64,000 bases of DNA from Rehmannia glutinosa (GCA_016081115.2 CM071936.1:86109943-86173942), one strand, 5' to 3'. Positions 11,884 through 23,660 are shown, counted from the stretch's first letter. Program-made: numbers and translations. The notes: generated by a model from the sequence alone, not told the origin.

Positions 11884-13252
11884 CTAATTGTTTCTTCTCC
11901 ACTCATTGAACATTTCTAACGCGAGTGTGTCACGCCAATTTGTCCATATTTCAGATGTCTCAACTTGGTCTACATAATCAGCATCTGGAAGTGCTTCCGA
12001 ACCTCCAACCAGGTATTCTGGAACTTCATCCTCTATTGGGTTAACAACCATTGCAGTACGAATGAAATTATGAAGTAGACAACAAGCCATTATTATACGG
12101 TTTTGAGTCTTAATAGGATAAAATGAATTACTCCTTAATATCGTCCATTTATACTTCAATAGAGCAAATGACCGCTCAATAATATTTCTAGCCTTAGCAT
12201 GCCTTAAGTTGAACAGTTCTCTATGGTTGTGTGGGGTAGCAGTTCTGGTAGAGATTTCGTCTAAATGATATCTAACTCCCCTATATGGAGCAAGGAATCA
12301 TGGGCCATTGGTGTACCCACAATCACATAAGTAATAATTACCTGAAATATAATTAAAATTATTTTGGAATGTTTAGTGATAAGGAGTTATATTTGAAACA
12401 CTATGCATGACATTGCATTAGAAAAGAAGTATTTTGCTGTTTTAAATATAATTGTGATGGTTTCATACCAGAAGACATCCTCAAACCGTTTGGCCTTGTA
12501 ACTGCATCTATTAGGACACGACTATCAGCAACAGACCCTTCCAAACCACTCAACACGAATGAATACTTCATTGTTCGGTCACAAACGACAAGCACATTTA
12601 CAATTATATCCCCTTCTTGATTTCTATATCATTGTTTCACACACAAGGGGACTCGAACATCAATATATGTTCCGTCTAATGCACCTAGACAACCCTAATA
12701 AAAAAAATTAAATTGACTTTATTAATTAAAATTGAGTTTTTGGTTGTGATTATAAACAATTAAGAATATATTCTTTTTTAGTCTGATAATTAAACAGAAT
12801 AATTTGTTGTGTTTACCTTGAACCATTTCCATTGAAAATATGTGCTATTTTCATCAACAGGTTCTGGATCAACCAACATCAAGGAATGGAGCCTAAGGAC
12901 AGCTTCAAGCACTATATTGAAGTGTTTACTTATTGTGTACCCTGACCTTTTGAAATCAAACTTGACGACCCGATTTTTTTAGATGTGCCAAAATTGTCAA
13001 AAATATGGCTATTTATTCACTTCTTTGCACATTTCTTGTTCGAACTAGATGACCAAGATTCTCCAATAGGAAACATAGCCTACCAAATGTATTCCTATCC
13101 ATTCGAAGTTGCTCAATACAAGTTGTGTCACTTATATCGATTAGATCGCGCATATGGTTAATCTGTGCAGGCAATCTATCAACCAATCTATAGACTGCCC
13201 TACTCAAGTTTGGTCTACGTCGACAACAGTTTTGTCTACCCATAAATATCAT
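11884..13252 (-). pseudogene. PIF/Harbinger (HARBI1/ALP1-like) transposase, three exons, broken
   Basis: The inferred exons on the minus strand are 13252-12817, 12694-12469 and 12341-11884. The introns have GT at 12816 and 12468 and AG at 12695 and 12342. Exon 1 has the helical N-terminal region with LRMDRNTFGRLCFLL. Exon 2 holds the first catalytic aspartate in LGALDGTYI, and GSVADSRVL. Exon 3 holds the second aspartate in YLCDCGYTNG, the glutamate in RNIIERSFALLK, and CCLLHNFI. So all three DDE residues remain. The breaks are stops at 13013-13015 (TAA), 12629-12631 (TGA) and 12298-12300 (TGA, where a tryptophan is usual), plus a frame change in exon 1. The enzyme would cut and join the element ends in the nucleus; this copy cannot make full-length protein. 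Confidence 0.85.
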
Positions 13253-14197
13253 GTGTTAACCCCGTATGAACATGAAGAAAATCTTTATTAATGTAATAAC
13301 CTCTTCTACTATGACGACGATATTAACATTGTTTGAGGGCATCTATAATAACCAAACAAAAAGACACCAAACTTGATGGACCGTATCAAAGCTTATAAGA
13401 ATGCATGATTGATATTCAGTCTGAATATATCAACAATAAACCATAGATCTGCAAATTTTAAAATAATAGTACCAGAGTAGTTGAACAAAAATTGCATTTA
13501 TCCAACCCAAACACAGTTCTGCTTCCATGTCAACGAAAATCAATTGAGAAGAAATTTACATTTTAACATTTCAGAACCAAATACCCCAAAAATAGAAAAT
13601 GCACCTCACCATCCCAAACTCAGATATTAATTTAAGTTCATACTAACTTTTGTGGTCGATGGGTATCAAATATTTTCACTTTGAGTGGGTACCTTCGAAA
13701 AAAGGATGAAAACACCTATTAGTAATGTCATACCCAGATAAATCAAAGAGTAAAAATAATTGCCTTAAAAGAAATTTGCAAAATGAGGGCCTTCATCTTT
13801 GGTTATGGAAAAACATTGTAGAAAATGGGTATGTTGCAGAAAAAGAAAAAAAAATTAGGGAATCGTAAATAATACCTGAGCTTCGTGGTCGCGGCAGTAG
13901 GGTTCAATGGGGAGAGATCTGCAGAACTTTTATATGGGATAATCTTGTAATTATTGGGTAAAATGAGGGCATATTAGTAATTGGCAAGCTAATTTTGAGG
14001 ACAATAAAGTCAAACAAAGTCCACCTAAACTCAGGATTAAGTTATCAGGGGGGGTTCGGATAAGATATCAGTCTTTTTTGGGATTTTATACCGGGCTTTG
14101 CAAATTATCCTGGACCGTTATCATGAACGCAAAACATCGAATTATTTGGGATATCTACCCTAATCCTACTTTATCCCGAAAAACAAACGAGCCCTTT

Positions 14198-15842
14198 GAG
14201 GATATCTACCCTTGTAGAGAAAGGTAGAAGTGAGTACTAATAAAAGAACCCACAAAACTGCAAGTGGTTCAATACCAAGTAGTGAAGAACCGAGACGTAG
14301 TAAGAGGTCTAAGACGACTAAGTCTTTTAGACCTTATTTCATAACATTTATGTTAGATGGTGAGCCAAACTCGATTAAAGAGACTCTAAGTAGTCCGGAT
14401 GATGCTCCGCTGCCAAGAAGCTATCAATAGTGAAATCACGTCCATTACGAGAACCATACTTGGGAGTTGGTTGATCTCCCTGCTGGTCATAAACCTTTAG
14501 GAAGTAAATGGATCCTAAAGAAGAAGTATAAAAAGATGGAACTACTGATAAGTATAAAACTTGGCTTGTGGCCAAATGCTTTAAACAAAAGGAGGGGTAT
14601 GATTTCTTTGATACCTATTCTTCAGTAACGATGATTGCATCTATTCGGGTACTTCTCCCAATTGCTTATTTGCACAATCTAGAGATTCATCAGATGGATG
14701 TCAAGACGACATTTCTGAAACAAGGTGTGCAAGTTAATAAGATCACTGTACGGTCTGAAACAAGCTCCGAAAGATTGGCAACTTAAATTTGACAATACAA
14801 TGTTGTCAAATGGATTTAAATCAACAAGTGTGATAAATGTGTATATGTCAAAGGGACATCAGAAACATTTATCATAGTTTGTCTATACATAGAGGATTTG
14901 TTAGTCATGGGCAGTAGTCATGATTCTATCATGGACACTAAAAGAATGTTAAGAGAAACTTTAACATGAAGGATATGGGAACTGCAGATGTGATCCTAGG
15001 TATCAAAATCAACACAACTCCTGATGGAATTATCTTGTCACAATCCCACTATGTGGAGAAAGTGCTAAAAAAATTCAATGATTTTGATAGTTCACCGTCA
15101 AAGACGCCCATTGATTTAAATGTAAATCTGGTTGCGAATAAAGCGAGAACCGGTGGCTCGGATGGAATACTCATGCATAATAGGCGATCGATGTACATCA
15201 TAAATCGTACATACACGTCTGACTTAGCCTATCCTGTAAAAAAGTTGAGTAGGTTCACGAGCAATCCAAGCCAAGATCATTGGAAAGCGTTAACTAGGGT
15301 ATTAAAATATTGAAGTATACCCTGGATTATGGACAATAATACTTGATATACCCAGTTGTATTTGAAGGGTATAGTGATGCTAGTTGGATTTCGGATTCGA
15401 AAGATTCTAATTCCACTAGTGGATACATATTCACCATTGGAGGTGGTGCAGTATTGTGGAAGTCCGCGAAGAAAATTTGTATAGCTCGGTCCACCATGGA
15501 ATCTGAGTTTATAACTTTGGATAATGCTTGTAAAGAAGCAGAGTGGCTTCGAAAAATTTAGGAAGATATTCCATGTTGGAAAAAGCTTGTGCCTTATGTA
15601 ATAATTCATTGTGATAGTCAAGCGGCTATTGGAAAGACACATAGTAATATGTATAATGGTAAGTCTTGACATATTCATCGGAGACATAATACCATAAGAC
15701 AATTAATCTCAAACGATGTAATGTCAATTGACTATGTAAAGTCAAAAGACAATTTTGCAAACCCTTTGACAAAAGGGATGCATCAAGACCAATTGAGTAA
15801 ATTGCAAGAGGGAATGGGCTTAAAAGTCCACAAAGTAAAATA
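14198..15842 (+). pseudogene. copia-1 reverse transcriptase and RNase H, broken
   Basis: The region restarts exactly after the PIF target duplication. 14230-14430 is the basic linker before RT. RT pieces follow: YDFFDTYSSV and HQMDVKTTFL (14590-14720). The catalytic box near 14885 reads LYIEDLLVMG, with glutamate where the first aspartate of the usual YVDD is expected. MKDMGTADVILGIKI lies at 14966. The RNase H part (15360-15842) has EGYSDASW, STMESEFITL, IIHCDSQAAI and YVKSKDNFANPLTKGM, ending KVHKVK and TAA near 15840. There are many stops between pieces. 15843-16386 is untranslated sequence before the polypurine tract. Confidence 0.85.
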
Positions 15843-16395
15843 ACCATCATAGTGAGAACCCAACCATGATGACTGGAGATCCCAAGAACTTGGTTCAATG
15901 GGAAAACTAAGTTATAAAGGTTATGTTGTAATACTTGAAAATAGTGTTTCAACCCATCCCTAGAAAGCAAAGCCAAGTGTTGAAACACCTGCAAAGTTGT
16001 GGTGAGAATAAGTAATTTGACTTTTAATGATTCCTACACCTCGTTGAGGTGAGTATGGCATGATACCCGAATAGGAGATCACCTATGTAAGTGGGAAGTG
16101 CAGACCGCTTCAAAGTAATACTTATGAATCCAAAGAGGTGTCCATGGCCGAAACAGACACAAACGTGAGAATGGAAGGTTATGAGACCTTATTGTGTTAG
16201 TATTGTTGACTCGCTATACACTACGGAGAAATATTTTAAGGCATTGCGTCCACTAAGCCGCTAATTTATTCAATGGTATTGACTGCGGAAGGTTCAAAGT
16301 CACAATTAGCTACCTTTCCGAATGCAATATTGTCTCTTAGGACTGGTTTGCGTGTCTACATTCATGCTTGCTTAATTTCCACTCTTGTGGGGGAT

Positions 16396-17459
16396 TGTTG
16401 GAAATTTTGGTTTTGATAAAGTGGGTGTTGACCCGATTTTGACCTAATTTCTGGTGGCAAAATTTTTAATTCTGGATGAATTAAATTATATATTATTAAT
16501 ATACGTTCCGAGTAGATGTTCGTAGTATATTTTATTTCTCAAAACCAAATTTTGATGAGTGAGAATTTAATATACAAAGTTAGCCACACGAATGTGCATT
16601 ATGTAAAGGGAGATGAAAGACTTTTAGCTTTATTCCACATAGAAAATAAATCATTGTTTATCCTAGTATATATACTAGAATGTGTTATTAGTTGGATATA
16701 CTATAACACAAGTGGATGATCACAAGTGGGCCATAGCCCACACGGCCCGGCCTCGGCCTGGGACTGGACTTGGGCTTGGGAATGGGCCTTGGGCCAGCCC
16801 GGGCCGGCCCTTTGGGCCCGAATCCATGTCCACTATAGTTTTACCACTCGAAAATGGACTTGGCACAGATCAAGTGACAATTGGACTCTGTGGAGAGCCC
16901 AATGAATCTGGACATTGTAGGTGTCCAGATTCGTGTGATTGTTGGAGTCTGTAACTCCAACACTAGTGGTCAGCTAAAGTGGGATGTAACACCTGACTGT
17001 TACATCCAGTTTAATGCCCACTGACTTGACCGTTACTACCCTGCAAGTGTTGGATGTATTGCCTATTTATAGGCTTAGCTAGATATTGCAGAATTCACAC
17101 AACATTCAGCATTCTTACCTCTAAAGAACATTTTTCTGCATTTCTGCATTTGAGTCCAGCAACCAGTTCTAACATCTTTCTGTTCGAATGAGCTATTGTG
17201 TTAGTAGTGCTACTACACAAAGACGTAAACCGTTTCATCTTTGGAAGCTATACGTCAGACCGTGAGCACTAATCGGGGCGTAATTGCTTTGCGGAAAAAG
17301 ATTCTTCTCGACTCAACTTTCTGATTATTTTGTTTTCAGAAGTTGTAATAGCTAGTCTCCCTTTCTACAATTTTTCGGTTTCTGTTTTACTTTGTCATTT
17401 TGAAGGCATTCCGGATTTTGTAGTCTTGTATACAAGATAATTAAATTGAACTAGCAACA
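16396..17459 (+). repeat. 3' LTR of copia-1, with polypurine tract just upstream
   Basis: A purine-rich stretch (GTGGGGGAT, 16387-16395) directly precedes the LTR start TGTTGG, as expected for plus-strand priming. The LTR includes an unusually GC-rich block of GGCC and GGGC repeats (16738-16830), a possible TATA (TATTTATAGG near 17063), and ends around CTAGCAACA (17451-17459). The end is assigned from the TG...CA rule only, since the other LTR is truncated. Confidence 0.75.
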
Positions 17460-18650
17460 ATATGTTTTTGGAGAGCATTTACAATTCCCTATAATAGAAA
17501 GACTGCGAAACAAGGTTGGTTATTGTATAGGCACGCGAATCATGCAAAATAATTTTGTTTACGGATTGAATTGTTCAAGGAAAATTGTGTGCTGCAAAAG
17601 TGCTGACTCCCTTGACATGGGATTTGCAGCTAAATCTCAGAATATCCTTTGTAATCTCATCAAATTATCCTACAATATTTACTTTTTGATTGAAAATATT
17701 GTTTTATACTATGAATACCCATATAATGTGTTACCTTCCTAAAGAAACATTTGTCCCGTTTCTTACTCTTTTAACTAATTTTGCTAGACAAGGTCTTGTT
17801 TTATTGTACCTAATTTGACCAACTAGAGAAATGGCTTTGTCTTTAAGTCTTGTAATTTTCATAGAAGAGGAGGAAAAATTGATGTGAAAAAGAAGATTGT
17901 TTAATTATGCAAATTGAGGTTATAAATAGAAAGTTTTTGGTTTTTGAAAAACTAATCAAATTTATGTTGGAAATATTTGAGCTAACACATGTTAATTAAT
18001 TAAACGTGCAAAGTTGTCTTACGGTATAATCCAATTAGTGTGATACAATAAAGTTTTAATTTTGGAATAAAAAGGTATCAAGTTGTCATGAAATTAAATG
18101 CGTAGATACCATTAGAAGATTATCATGATTTGTTGAGGGACCATAGAAAATAGAAGGAAATCTTATCTGTAAAGTGGTTATGGCCCCAAACGAGGGTTTA
18201 ACAAGAAGAATGCAGATATCTATTTTCCAAATGACAGAACGTCTAATATAGAATCTCTAAGGGAACCAGTCGTTTGGAAGTTGAACATCAAATCAAAAAA
18301 TCTTAAACCTCAATGGATTCAAGTGCAATTCCGTTTTCAGATTAATGTCTTTCTATTCACATATTATCATTGGTACTATGGTAGAGATTTCAGAAAGCAT
18401 GCTTATGGTATTTTCTGAATTAAAACATGTTGTATTTGATGTTTACTTACTACATATGGTCATCTATCCCACTACACAGGGATCTCTAATACTACATTCT
18501 TCATTACAATATATTGGATAAAAACCAAATAAAGGATAATATTATTATTAAATATGATATTATTATTGTACATGTATCATCTATAATTGAACTATGAGAG
18601 ATTAAACAGAATGGGTTACGAGTTGATGGCATAAATGAATATAATTAATA
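17460..18650. other. AT-rich intergenic region, no gene seen
   Basis: This lies between copia-1 and the MITE. Only short ORFs without recognisable family features, no RNA gene and no repeat structure that I can support. Confidence 0.6.
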
Positions 18651-18958
18651 CTTCCTCCGTCCCATAAATATAGGCAAGTAGAACAATTCACACAGATTAA
18701 GAAAACATAATAAATGTAATTGAGATTATAATTTTTTCCATATTCTTTCTATTTTGCTATTGCATTAAATGGTGGTATATCATTATAATTTAGTATTCCA
18801 ACTATCTTGAAAAAATGAAATTTGTTAAAAACAAAGTGAATTAAATAGGGGTAATTTAGTCTATTGTTGTATAATTAATACTATCAATAAGGAAATAAAT
18901 CTATAATTTGGGATGGACGGAAAAGGAAAGACGACCTATCTTTTTGGGACGGAAGGAG
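18651..18958. mobile_element. Stowaway-like MITE (Tc1/mariner type)
   Basis: A 308-bp AT-rich element with inverted ends: CTTCCTCCGTCCCATAA at the left, and GGGACGGAAGGAG at the right, which is the complement of the left end. TA lies on both sides (18649-18650 and 18959-18960), the TA target duplication of Tc1/mariner. The CTCCCTCCGTCCC-type end is the known Stowaway signature. There is no coding capacity. It sits about 650 bp upstream of the DCR-like gene and may influence its promoter region. Confidence 0.88.
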
Positions 18959-19441
18959 TATAATGTATCAACGGATAAAATCTTCCATTCCATGAGGCCG
19001 GATTCTAATTAATATGACGAATAAAAGTATAGTAAAATGGTAGAAAAAGCCAAATAAACAAAAATAAAAGGTAAATTTGAGTAGAAAAAATATATGTTAC
19101 CAAATTGAGAATCTTAGATAGTCTATTTATAGAGTAATTAAATGAACTCAAAATAATATTATAAAAAACATTAATATGCTTTAATAATGGATAATACATT
19201 AACAATTCACATTTTCCATGTAAAAAACCAAAAATCAGTGTCATACATTTTGCTACTTGTTCAACATCCATTAAGGCAGTGGCCATAGTTGTACACGTGC
19301 CAATCCAATAATATCTTTTGAGTAACCCTTCAACAATAAATATTATCATATTCGCCCCCCTTCAGTCAACTCGCCCTAAATTAAAAACAACCATCATCCC
19401 CAATAACCAACACTAACAGCAACAATGGCCAGCCACCTCAG

Positions 19442-19482
19442 CAAATGCATGAACCCATCCCCCTTTCCCACCCCTATATATA
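19442..19482 (+). promoter_or_regulatory. Core promoter of the DCR-like gene: TATA box and possible L1 box
   Basis: CTATATATA at 19474-19482 in a pyrimidine-rich setting is a good TATA box. The expected start of transcription is about 19505-19512, leaving a leader of about 100 bases before ATG 19610. CAAATGCA at 19442-19449 matches seven of eight positions of the epidermal L1 box (TAAATGYA), which would fit a cuticle gene; this is inference. The sequence from 18961 to 19441 is AT-rich with no other clear signal. Confidence 0.6.
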
Positions 19483-19609
19483 CCCCACCTTTTCATCCTC
19501 ACTCTCACTCCTCACTTATCACACTATCCTCCTGATTCCTGAAGTGAGAGCTCATCCCTCACAAAAAAAAGACTGCGAAAATTAAGTTTCAGTACCAATA
19601 TTATCAGCA

Positions 19610-21055
19610 ATGGTTAATTCGCAGTTTTTGCCTGTGGTTTCTAAATGCACGGTTTATCCTGATCAGAAATCCAGTTTGGGTGAGCTTAAGCTCTCAGTTT
19701 CAGACCTCCCAATGCTCTCCTGCCATTATATTCAGAAAGGCGTGTTGTTCACGCGACCGCCATTTCCGATTTCTGAGCTCGTTTCTCTTCTGAAACGCAG
19801 CCTATCGCAGACGCTGAGTCATTTTCCGCCGCTCGCCGGTCGTCTCACCACCGACTCGAACGGATATATTTTTATATCCTGCAATGATGCTGGTATTGAT
19901 TTTATTCACGTCGATGGGTCGGGTATTTACGTTGGGGATTTGTTGGAGTCCGTTAATGGCGATTTGCCGGAAGCCGCGAAGGGGCTTTTCGCCTTCGACC
20001 AAACGGTGAGTTACGAAGGGCATTATAGGCCTATTCTCGCCGTGCAGGTGACGGAGCTCGCTGACGGCGTTTTCATCGGCTGCGCCGTGAATCACGCCGT
20101 TACGGACGGGACGTCTTTCTGGAACTTTTTCAATACTTTCGCGGAGTTGAGCAGAGGGGTGAAGATGATTTCGAGGACTCCGGATTTCAGCCGTGATGGC
20201 GTTTTGATTTCTCCGGCGGTGCTGAAGCTTCCGGCCGGCGGACCGAAGGTCACTTTCTCCGCCGACGCTCCGGTGAGGGAGAGGATTTTCAGGTTTAGCA
20301 GAGAATCGATTTTGAAGCTGAAAGCCAGAGTTAACAGCTGGAAACGGGAAGATAACGGCGGAATCGACATAGTCGAGCTAATGGGCAAGCACAGCAACGA
20401 CACGTGGAAATATCCAGATGGGAAGCTAACGCCGTTAACCTGGTTGAGAAACGCGGTTTCAAGGGAATCAAATCAGGTAAATCCAACGGCCGAGATCTCA
20501 TCATTCCAATCCTTGTCCGCCCTGCTATGGCGGGGCGTCACGCGGGCGAGAAAATTGCCAGCCACGAAAACGACGACGTTCCGGATGGCGGTCAACTGCC
20601 GCCACCGGCTCGAGCCGAAGCTGGAGCCGCTGTATTTCGGCAACGCGATCCAGAGCATCCCGACCTACGCGGCGGCCGGCGACGTTTTGGGGAAGGATCT
20701 ACGGTGGTGCGCGGAGCAGCTGAACAAGAATGTGGCGGCGCACGGTGACGCTACGGTAAGGAAGTACGTGGAGGATTGGGAGCGGGACCCAAGGTGCTTC
20801 CCATTGGGGAATTTCGACGGCGCGATGATCACGATGGGGAGTTCCCCGAGGTTCCCTATGTACGAGAATGATTTCGGGTGGGGCCGACCTGTTGCGGTTC
20901 GGAGCGGGCGGGCGAATAAATTTGACGGGAAGATTTCGGCGTTTCCGGGTCGAGAGGGGAATGGGAGCGTGGATTTGGAGGTGGTTTTGGCTCCAGAGAC
21001 CATGGCGGGTCTACTATCCGACCCGGAATTTATGCAGTATGTATCGGATTATTAA
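19610..21055 (+). CDS. DCR: BAHD acyltransferase, DCR-like (cutin biosynthesis)
   Basis: An intact, intronless 481-residue protein, the usual BAHD length. The catalytic motif HAVTD is at 162-166 (HXXXD; histidine is the general base), and the structural motif DFGWG is at 421-425. The N-terminus (VYPDQK, LKLSVSDLPMLSCHYIQKG), the middle (TTTFRMAVNCRHRLEPK, YFGNAIQSIPT) and the C-terminus (KFDGKISAFPGREGNGSVD) match the DEFECTIVE IN CUTICULAR RIDGES group (Arabidopsis At5g23940) better than other BAHD clades. That protein is a soluble acyl-CoA-dependent enzyme needed to put 9(10),16-dihydroxypalmitate into cutin in epidermal cells, with reported diacylglycerol acyltransferase activity. The start is the first ATG, with G at -3 and G at +4. 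The coding region is GC-rich against its AT-rich surroundings. It stands alone between transposons. The call rests on remembered family features, not on a search. Confidence 0.9.
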   Translation: MVNSQFLPVVSKCTVYPDQKSSLGELKLSVSDLPMLSCHYIQKGVLFTRPPFPISELVSLLKRSLSQTLSHFPPLAGRLTTDSNGYIFISCNDAGIDFIHVDGSGIYVGDLLESVNGDLPEAAKGLFAFDQTVSYEGHYRPILAVQVTELADGVFIGCAVNHAVTDGTSFWNFFNTFAELSRGVKMISRTPDFSRDGVLISPAVLKLPAGGPKVTFSADAPVRERIFRFSRESILKLKARVNSWKREDNGGIDIVELMGKHSNDTWKYPDGKLTPLTWLRNAVSRESNQVNPTAEISSFQSLSALLWRGVTRARKLPATKTTTFRMAVNCRHRLEPKLEPLYFGNAIQSIPTYAAAGDVLGKDLRWCAEQLNKNVAAHGDATVRKYVEDWERDPRCFPLGNFDGAMITMGSSPRFPMYENDFGWGRPVAVRSGRANKFDGKISAFPGREGNGSVDLEVVLAPETMAGLLSDPEFMQYVSDY

Positions 21056-21160
21056 TTTATTGGTATTAGTATATATATGGAGTCGTTTTGATGTTATTAG
21101 ATGTTTGGGTGGGATTTCATGTTAGACGATCCAATGTTATGTAAATCTAATTTTTCATAT

Positions 21161-21166
21161 AATAAA
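21161..21166 (+). terminator. Polyadenylation signal of the DCR-like gene
   Basis: AATAAA about 105 bases after the stop codon, in AT-rich sequence. This is a plausible near-upstream signal; the cleavage site cannot be placed. 21167-21638 shows no further gene. Confidence 0.5.
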
Positions 21167-21638
21167 TATATTGTATTTTCCCAGGGAAAAAAATTATTCT
21201 ATGTAATATTTTATTGGGTGGAGGGTCCGGATGAGGGTGTGGTTATCAATTTTGTGATAAAATTTATTCAATTAGAATATGCTAGATTGTATATTATGGT
21301 TGGTAGATGTAACTTGTAAGTTGGCGCGAGTTTGCTTTAGAGGTTTGTACTGTCAAGATAATTGACTTTGGTTCGATCACGTGTGAGTGCACGTGTTTCC
21401 GTCCTTATGAGCAATTAAGAGTGATTTATATATATTTAACTTCTATTTATTAAGTTAGTATAAAACGAAATATCAACTTAAATTTAAAGATTTCAAGTGC
21501 AAGTATTTATGCTTAAAAGAGAGAACCACTAAAGCAAATTGGAACATAAAGAGAAGATTGATAAGGTCTCTCCAACTAACTCCAAATATAATGTTGTATT
21601 CCATTGACAAAAATTACAAGGGAATTGTGATAATATTT

Positions 21639-23390
21639 TGATAAGGGTCTTTTTATGCATGTTTTATGTGTATATTTAAGTATGATTTGAGTTATTTTAT
21701 TGTTAGTTTCATAAATTTTTGATTGTACATAGTTCACATTACTCCGATGTGCTTTTATTGGTGTAGATTGATGATTTGGAGCTGTTTTTGGTGAATTTTG
21801 GGCCATGGTTTCATGTCAAAACATACCCGGGGGTTTTTGGATGCAAAAACACTCAAAATCCCAAGCTAAACGCGTCATTTCGGGGCCTTTTCAGTCAAAC
21901 ACGGGCATGGTGTGTTTTTAAGCACGACCGTGCTTTTTAGAAGTCAAAAACGAGCAATTTTTCGACCTCGACGTACCAAACACGGCCAGGCCGTGCTTTT
22001 CAAGCACGACCGTGTTTGGGAAAATCCAAAAACACGGCCTGCCCGTGCTTTTAAAGCACGGGCGTGCTTTTCGTCCAGGCTGGTTTTTTCTTTGGCGGAA
22101 ATTATGGAGACTTTCCATTTTTGCTTTTTGACAACCTTTGAGCAACTTTTACACCTCATTTTGATGCACCAAGCTCTATTATTCCCTCAATTGTCATGTG
22201 GACACAATGATTCAACCAACTCAACCATGAATGTGCACACAATGATTCAACCAACAACCATGGAAGTGGAGCATTTGTTAGCATTATTGGTGTGTTCTTT
22301 CACAAAGATGGTGCCTATAAAAGCCAAGAGTTTGAGTTGGAAAGGACATTCATAATTCATGTAGTATTCATTGATAGAGAGATTCATTGTATATTCATTG
22401 TATATTCTAAGTTTCAAAGCAAAATACATTGAGAGGATAAAAGAGAGGTAGAGTTGGAAGTTGAAGAGCAATAAAGGAGAAAGCTTGGAGCTCAACATCA
22501 TTGCAATCAACCAAGGAGGAAGTCTTGTATTGGTCTTGAATAAGAGCTAAATACACCATGTTCATTTTATTCATATCTTCTTGTGTAGTATACTCTTTTG
22601 ACAAAGCCATGTGTAGCTAAATTTCTAGTGTTTGAATGTAATGAACTCTAGAATGAATTTGTGATTAAGGTTTGTATGTTTTTAATAAAATCTTCATGTT
22701 TTGTGTGATTCACTTATATTATGCTTTATTCATTCAAATTGATATATGCGCAATATTGATTTGAAGTTTATTTTTCATCCGGGAAATCGAGAGATTCATG
22801 GTGAAATAAAACCTATATAAGTGAAAAGAGTTGCATGCAATCCTAGATATAGGACGACATAAATCTTCTGGATTAGGGTCAAACCTAATATGGGAATTCA
22901 CAAATCGTTATAATGTTGTCTTGGGGGTTTTAACTAGAAAGAGATTTCAGTTAATCAACTTGAGATTAGAAGTTATTCGCTCGATAGAGGTTTAACTTAA
23001 ATCGGGGAATTTCTACGGTCCATGAAACATGAGATTTTACTAAAAGAGGTTGGTTTTTGCTTAAGGGATTATGGTTGTATTTTTTTCTTGTTACATCACA
23101 AAAACATTCTAGAGGGATTTACATTCAAACACATTTCTAGCTCTTGATTTCTTAATTCTATAATCTATTTTTATTTGATCTTTTGTAAGTTGCAATTATT
23201 TTAAAATTCTCTATTTTTCATTTTCATTAAACAAACAAAACTCGAAAATTGCTAGATTAAATAACAAAAAAGACGGTAATTATTAGTACTTACAATCCTC
23301 GTGAGAATGACACTCGGTACTCAATAATCTATACTACAAAACGATAGGTGCACTTGCCTATGGTTTTCTAGAGTAACTTTTGAGCCATCA
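21639..23390 (+). repeat. 5' LTR of Athila-1
   Basis: Starts TGATAAGGGTC and ends GAGCCATCA, five bases before the primer-binding site, for a length of about 1.75 kb. It contains a cluster of palindromic CACGGCCGTGC-type motifs (21900-22080) and a possible TATA (CCTATAAAAGCC near 22314). The segment 22090-22400 closely matches 39700-40060. Confidence 0.8.
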
Positions 23391-23395
23391 AGTTT

Positions 23396-23413
23396 TGGCG
23401 CCGTTGCCGGGGA
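23396..23413 (+). promoter_or_regulatory. Primer-binding site of Athila-1 (tRNA-Asp)
   Basis: TGGCGCCGTTGCCGGGGA is complementary to the 3' end of plant tRNA-Asp, the usual primer of Athila and related gypsy elements. It follows the LTR end after a 5-base spacer. Confidence 0.9.
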
Positions 23414-23660
23414 TTGTAATATTAAGAACGCTTTATTTTTGTTAATTTAATCATTTTTTTTATTTTTTTTATTTTACCATTATCTTTCTTTTTATCTATC
23501 TTTGTAAGTCTTGGTTTATACTTATCCTCTTTGTTTACCGCAGTGTATGCCTGCCTACTCGTCGCCGAATTTGGAAGCGCGACACCGCCGGTAGCAACAC
23601 GAGAGGAAAGTACTAACACAGAACCACAAAGAGGATACTAACGAAAGTAAAGATTTCATC

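Larger units (their letters stand above)
10208..14194. mobile_element. PIF/Harbinger DNA transposon nested in copia-1
   Basis: The ends are inverted repeats, with 16 identical bases (GGGCTCGTTTGTTTTT) read inward from both sides. The three bases TTT flank both ends (10205-10207 and 14195-14197), giving a 3-bp target duplication, the size typical of PIF/Harbinger. Removing the element with one TTT leaves an open copia reading frame across the junction (NVVF then FEDIY), so the boundaries are exact. Inside are a transposase on the minus strand and a GRF zinc-finger ORF on the plus strand, converging towards each other. Non-coding parts (10208-11211, 13253-14194) are AT-rich and hold subterminal GGATTG/GGATAA motifs but no other gene. 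Confidence 0.9.
8171..17459 (+). mobile_element. Ty1/copia element (copia-1), decayed and split by a PIF/Harbinger insertion
   Basis: The order gag, protease, integrase, RT, RNase H identifies Ty1/copia. The two ends share an LTR start (TGTTGGAAATTTTGG) at 8171 and 16396. The 5' LTR is cut short near 8394, where sequence jumps straight into gag, so the rest of that LTR, the primer site and the gag start are deleted. The 3' LTR is about 1.06 kb. A PIF/Harbinger transposon interrupts it at 10208-14194. No clear 5-bp target duplication could be matched. All coding regions carry stops. Confidence 0.88.

Noticed and set aside
16682..16954. A 90-codon ORF rich in proline and glycine in the copia-1 3' LTR
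   Set aside because: It is produced by a GGCC/GGGC-rich block in the LTR and has no similarity to a known protein.
20404..20748. ORFs in other frames within the DCR-like gene
   Set aside because: GC-rich codons create long open shadows on both strands. Only frame 19610-21055 shows BAHD motifs.
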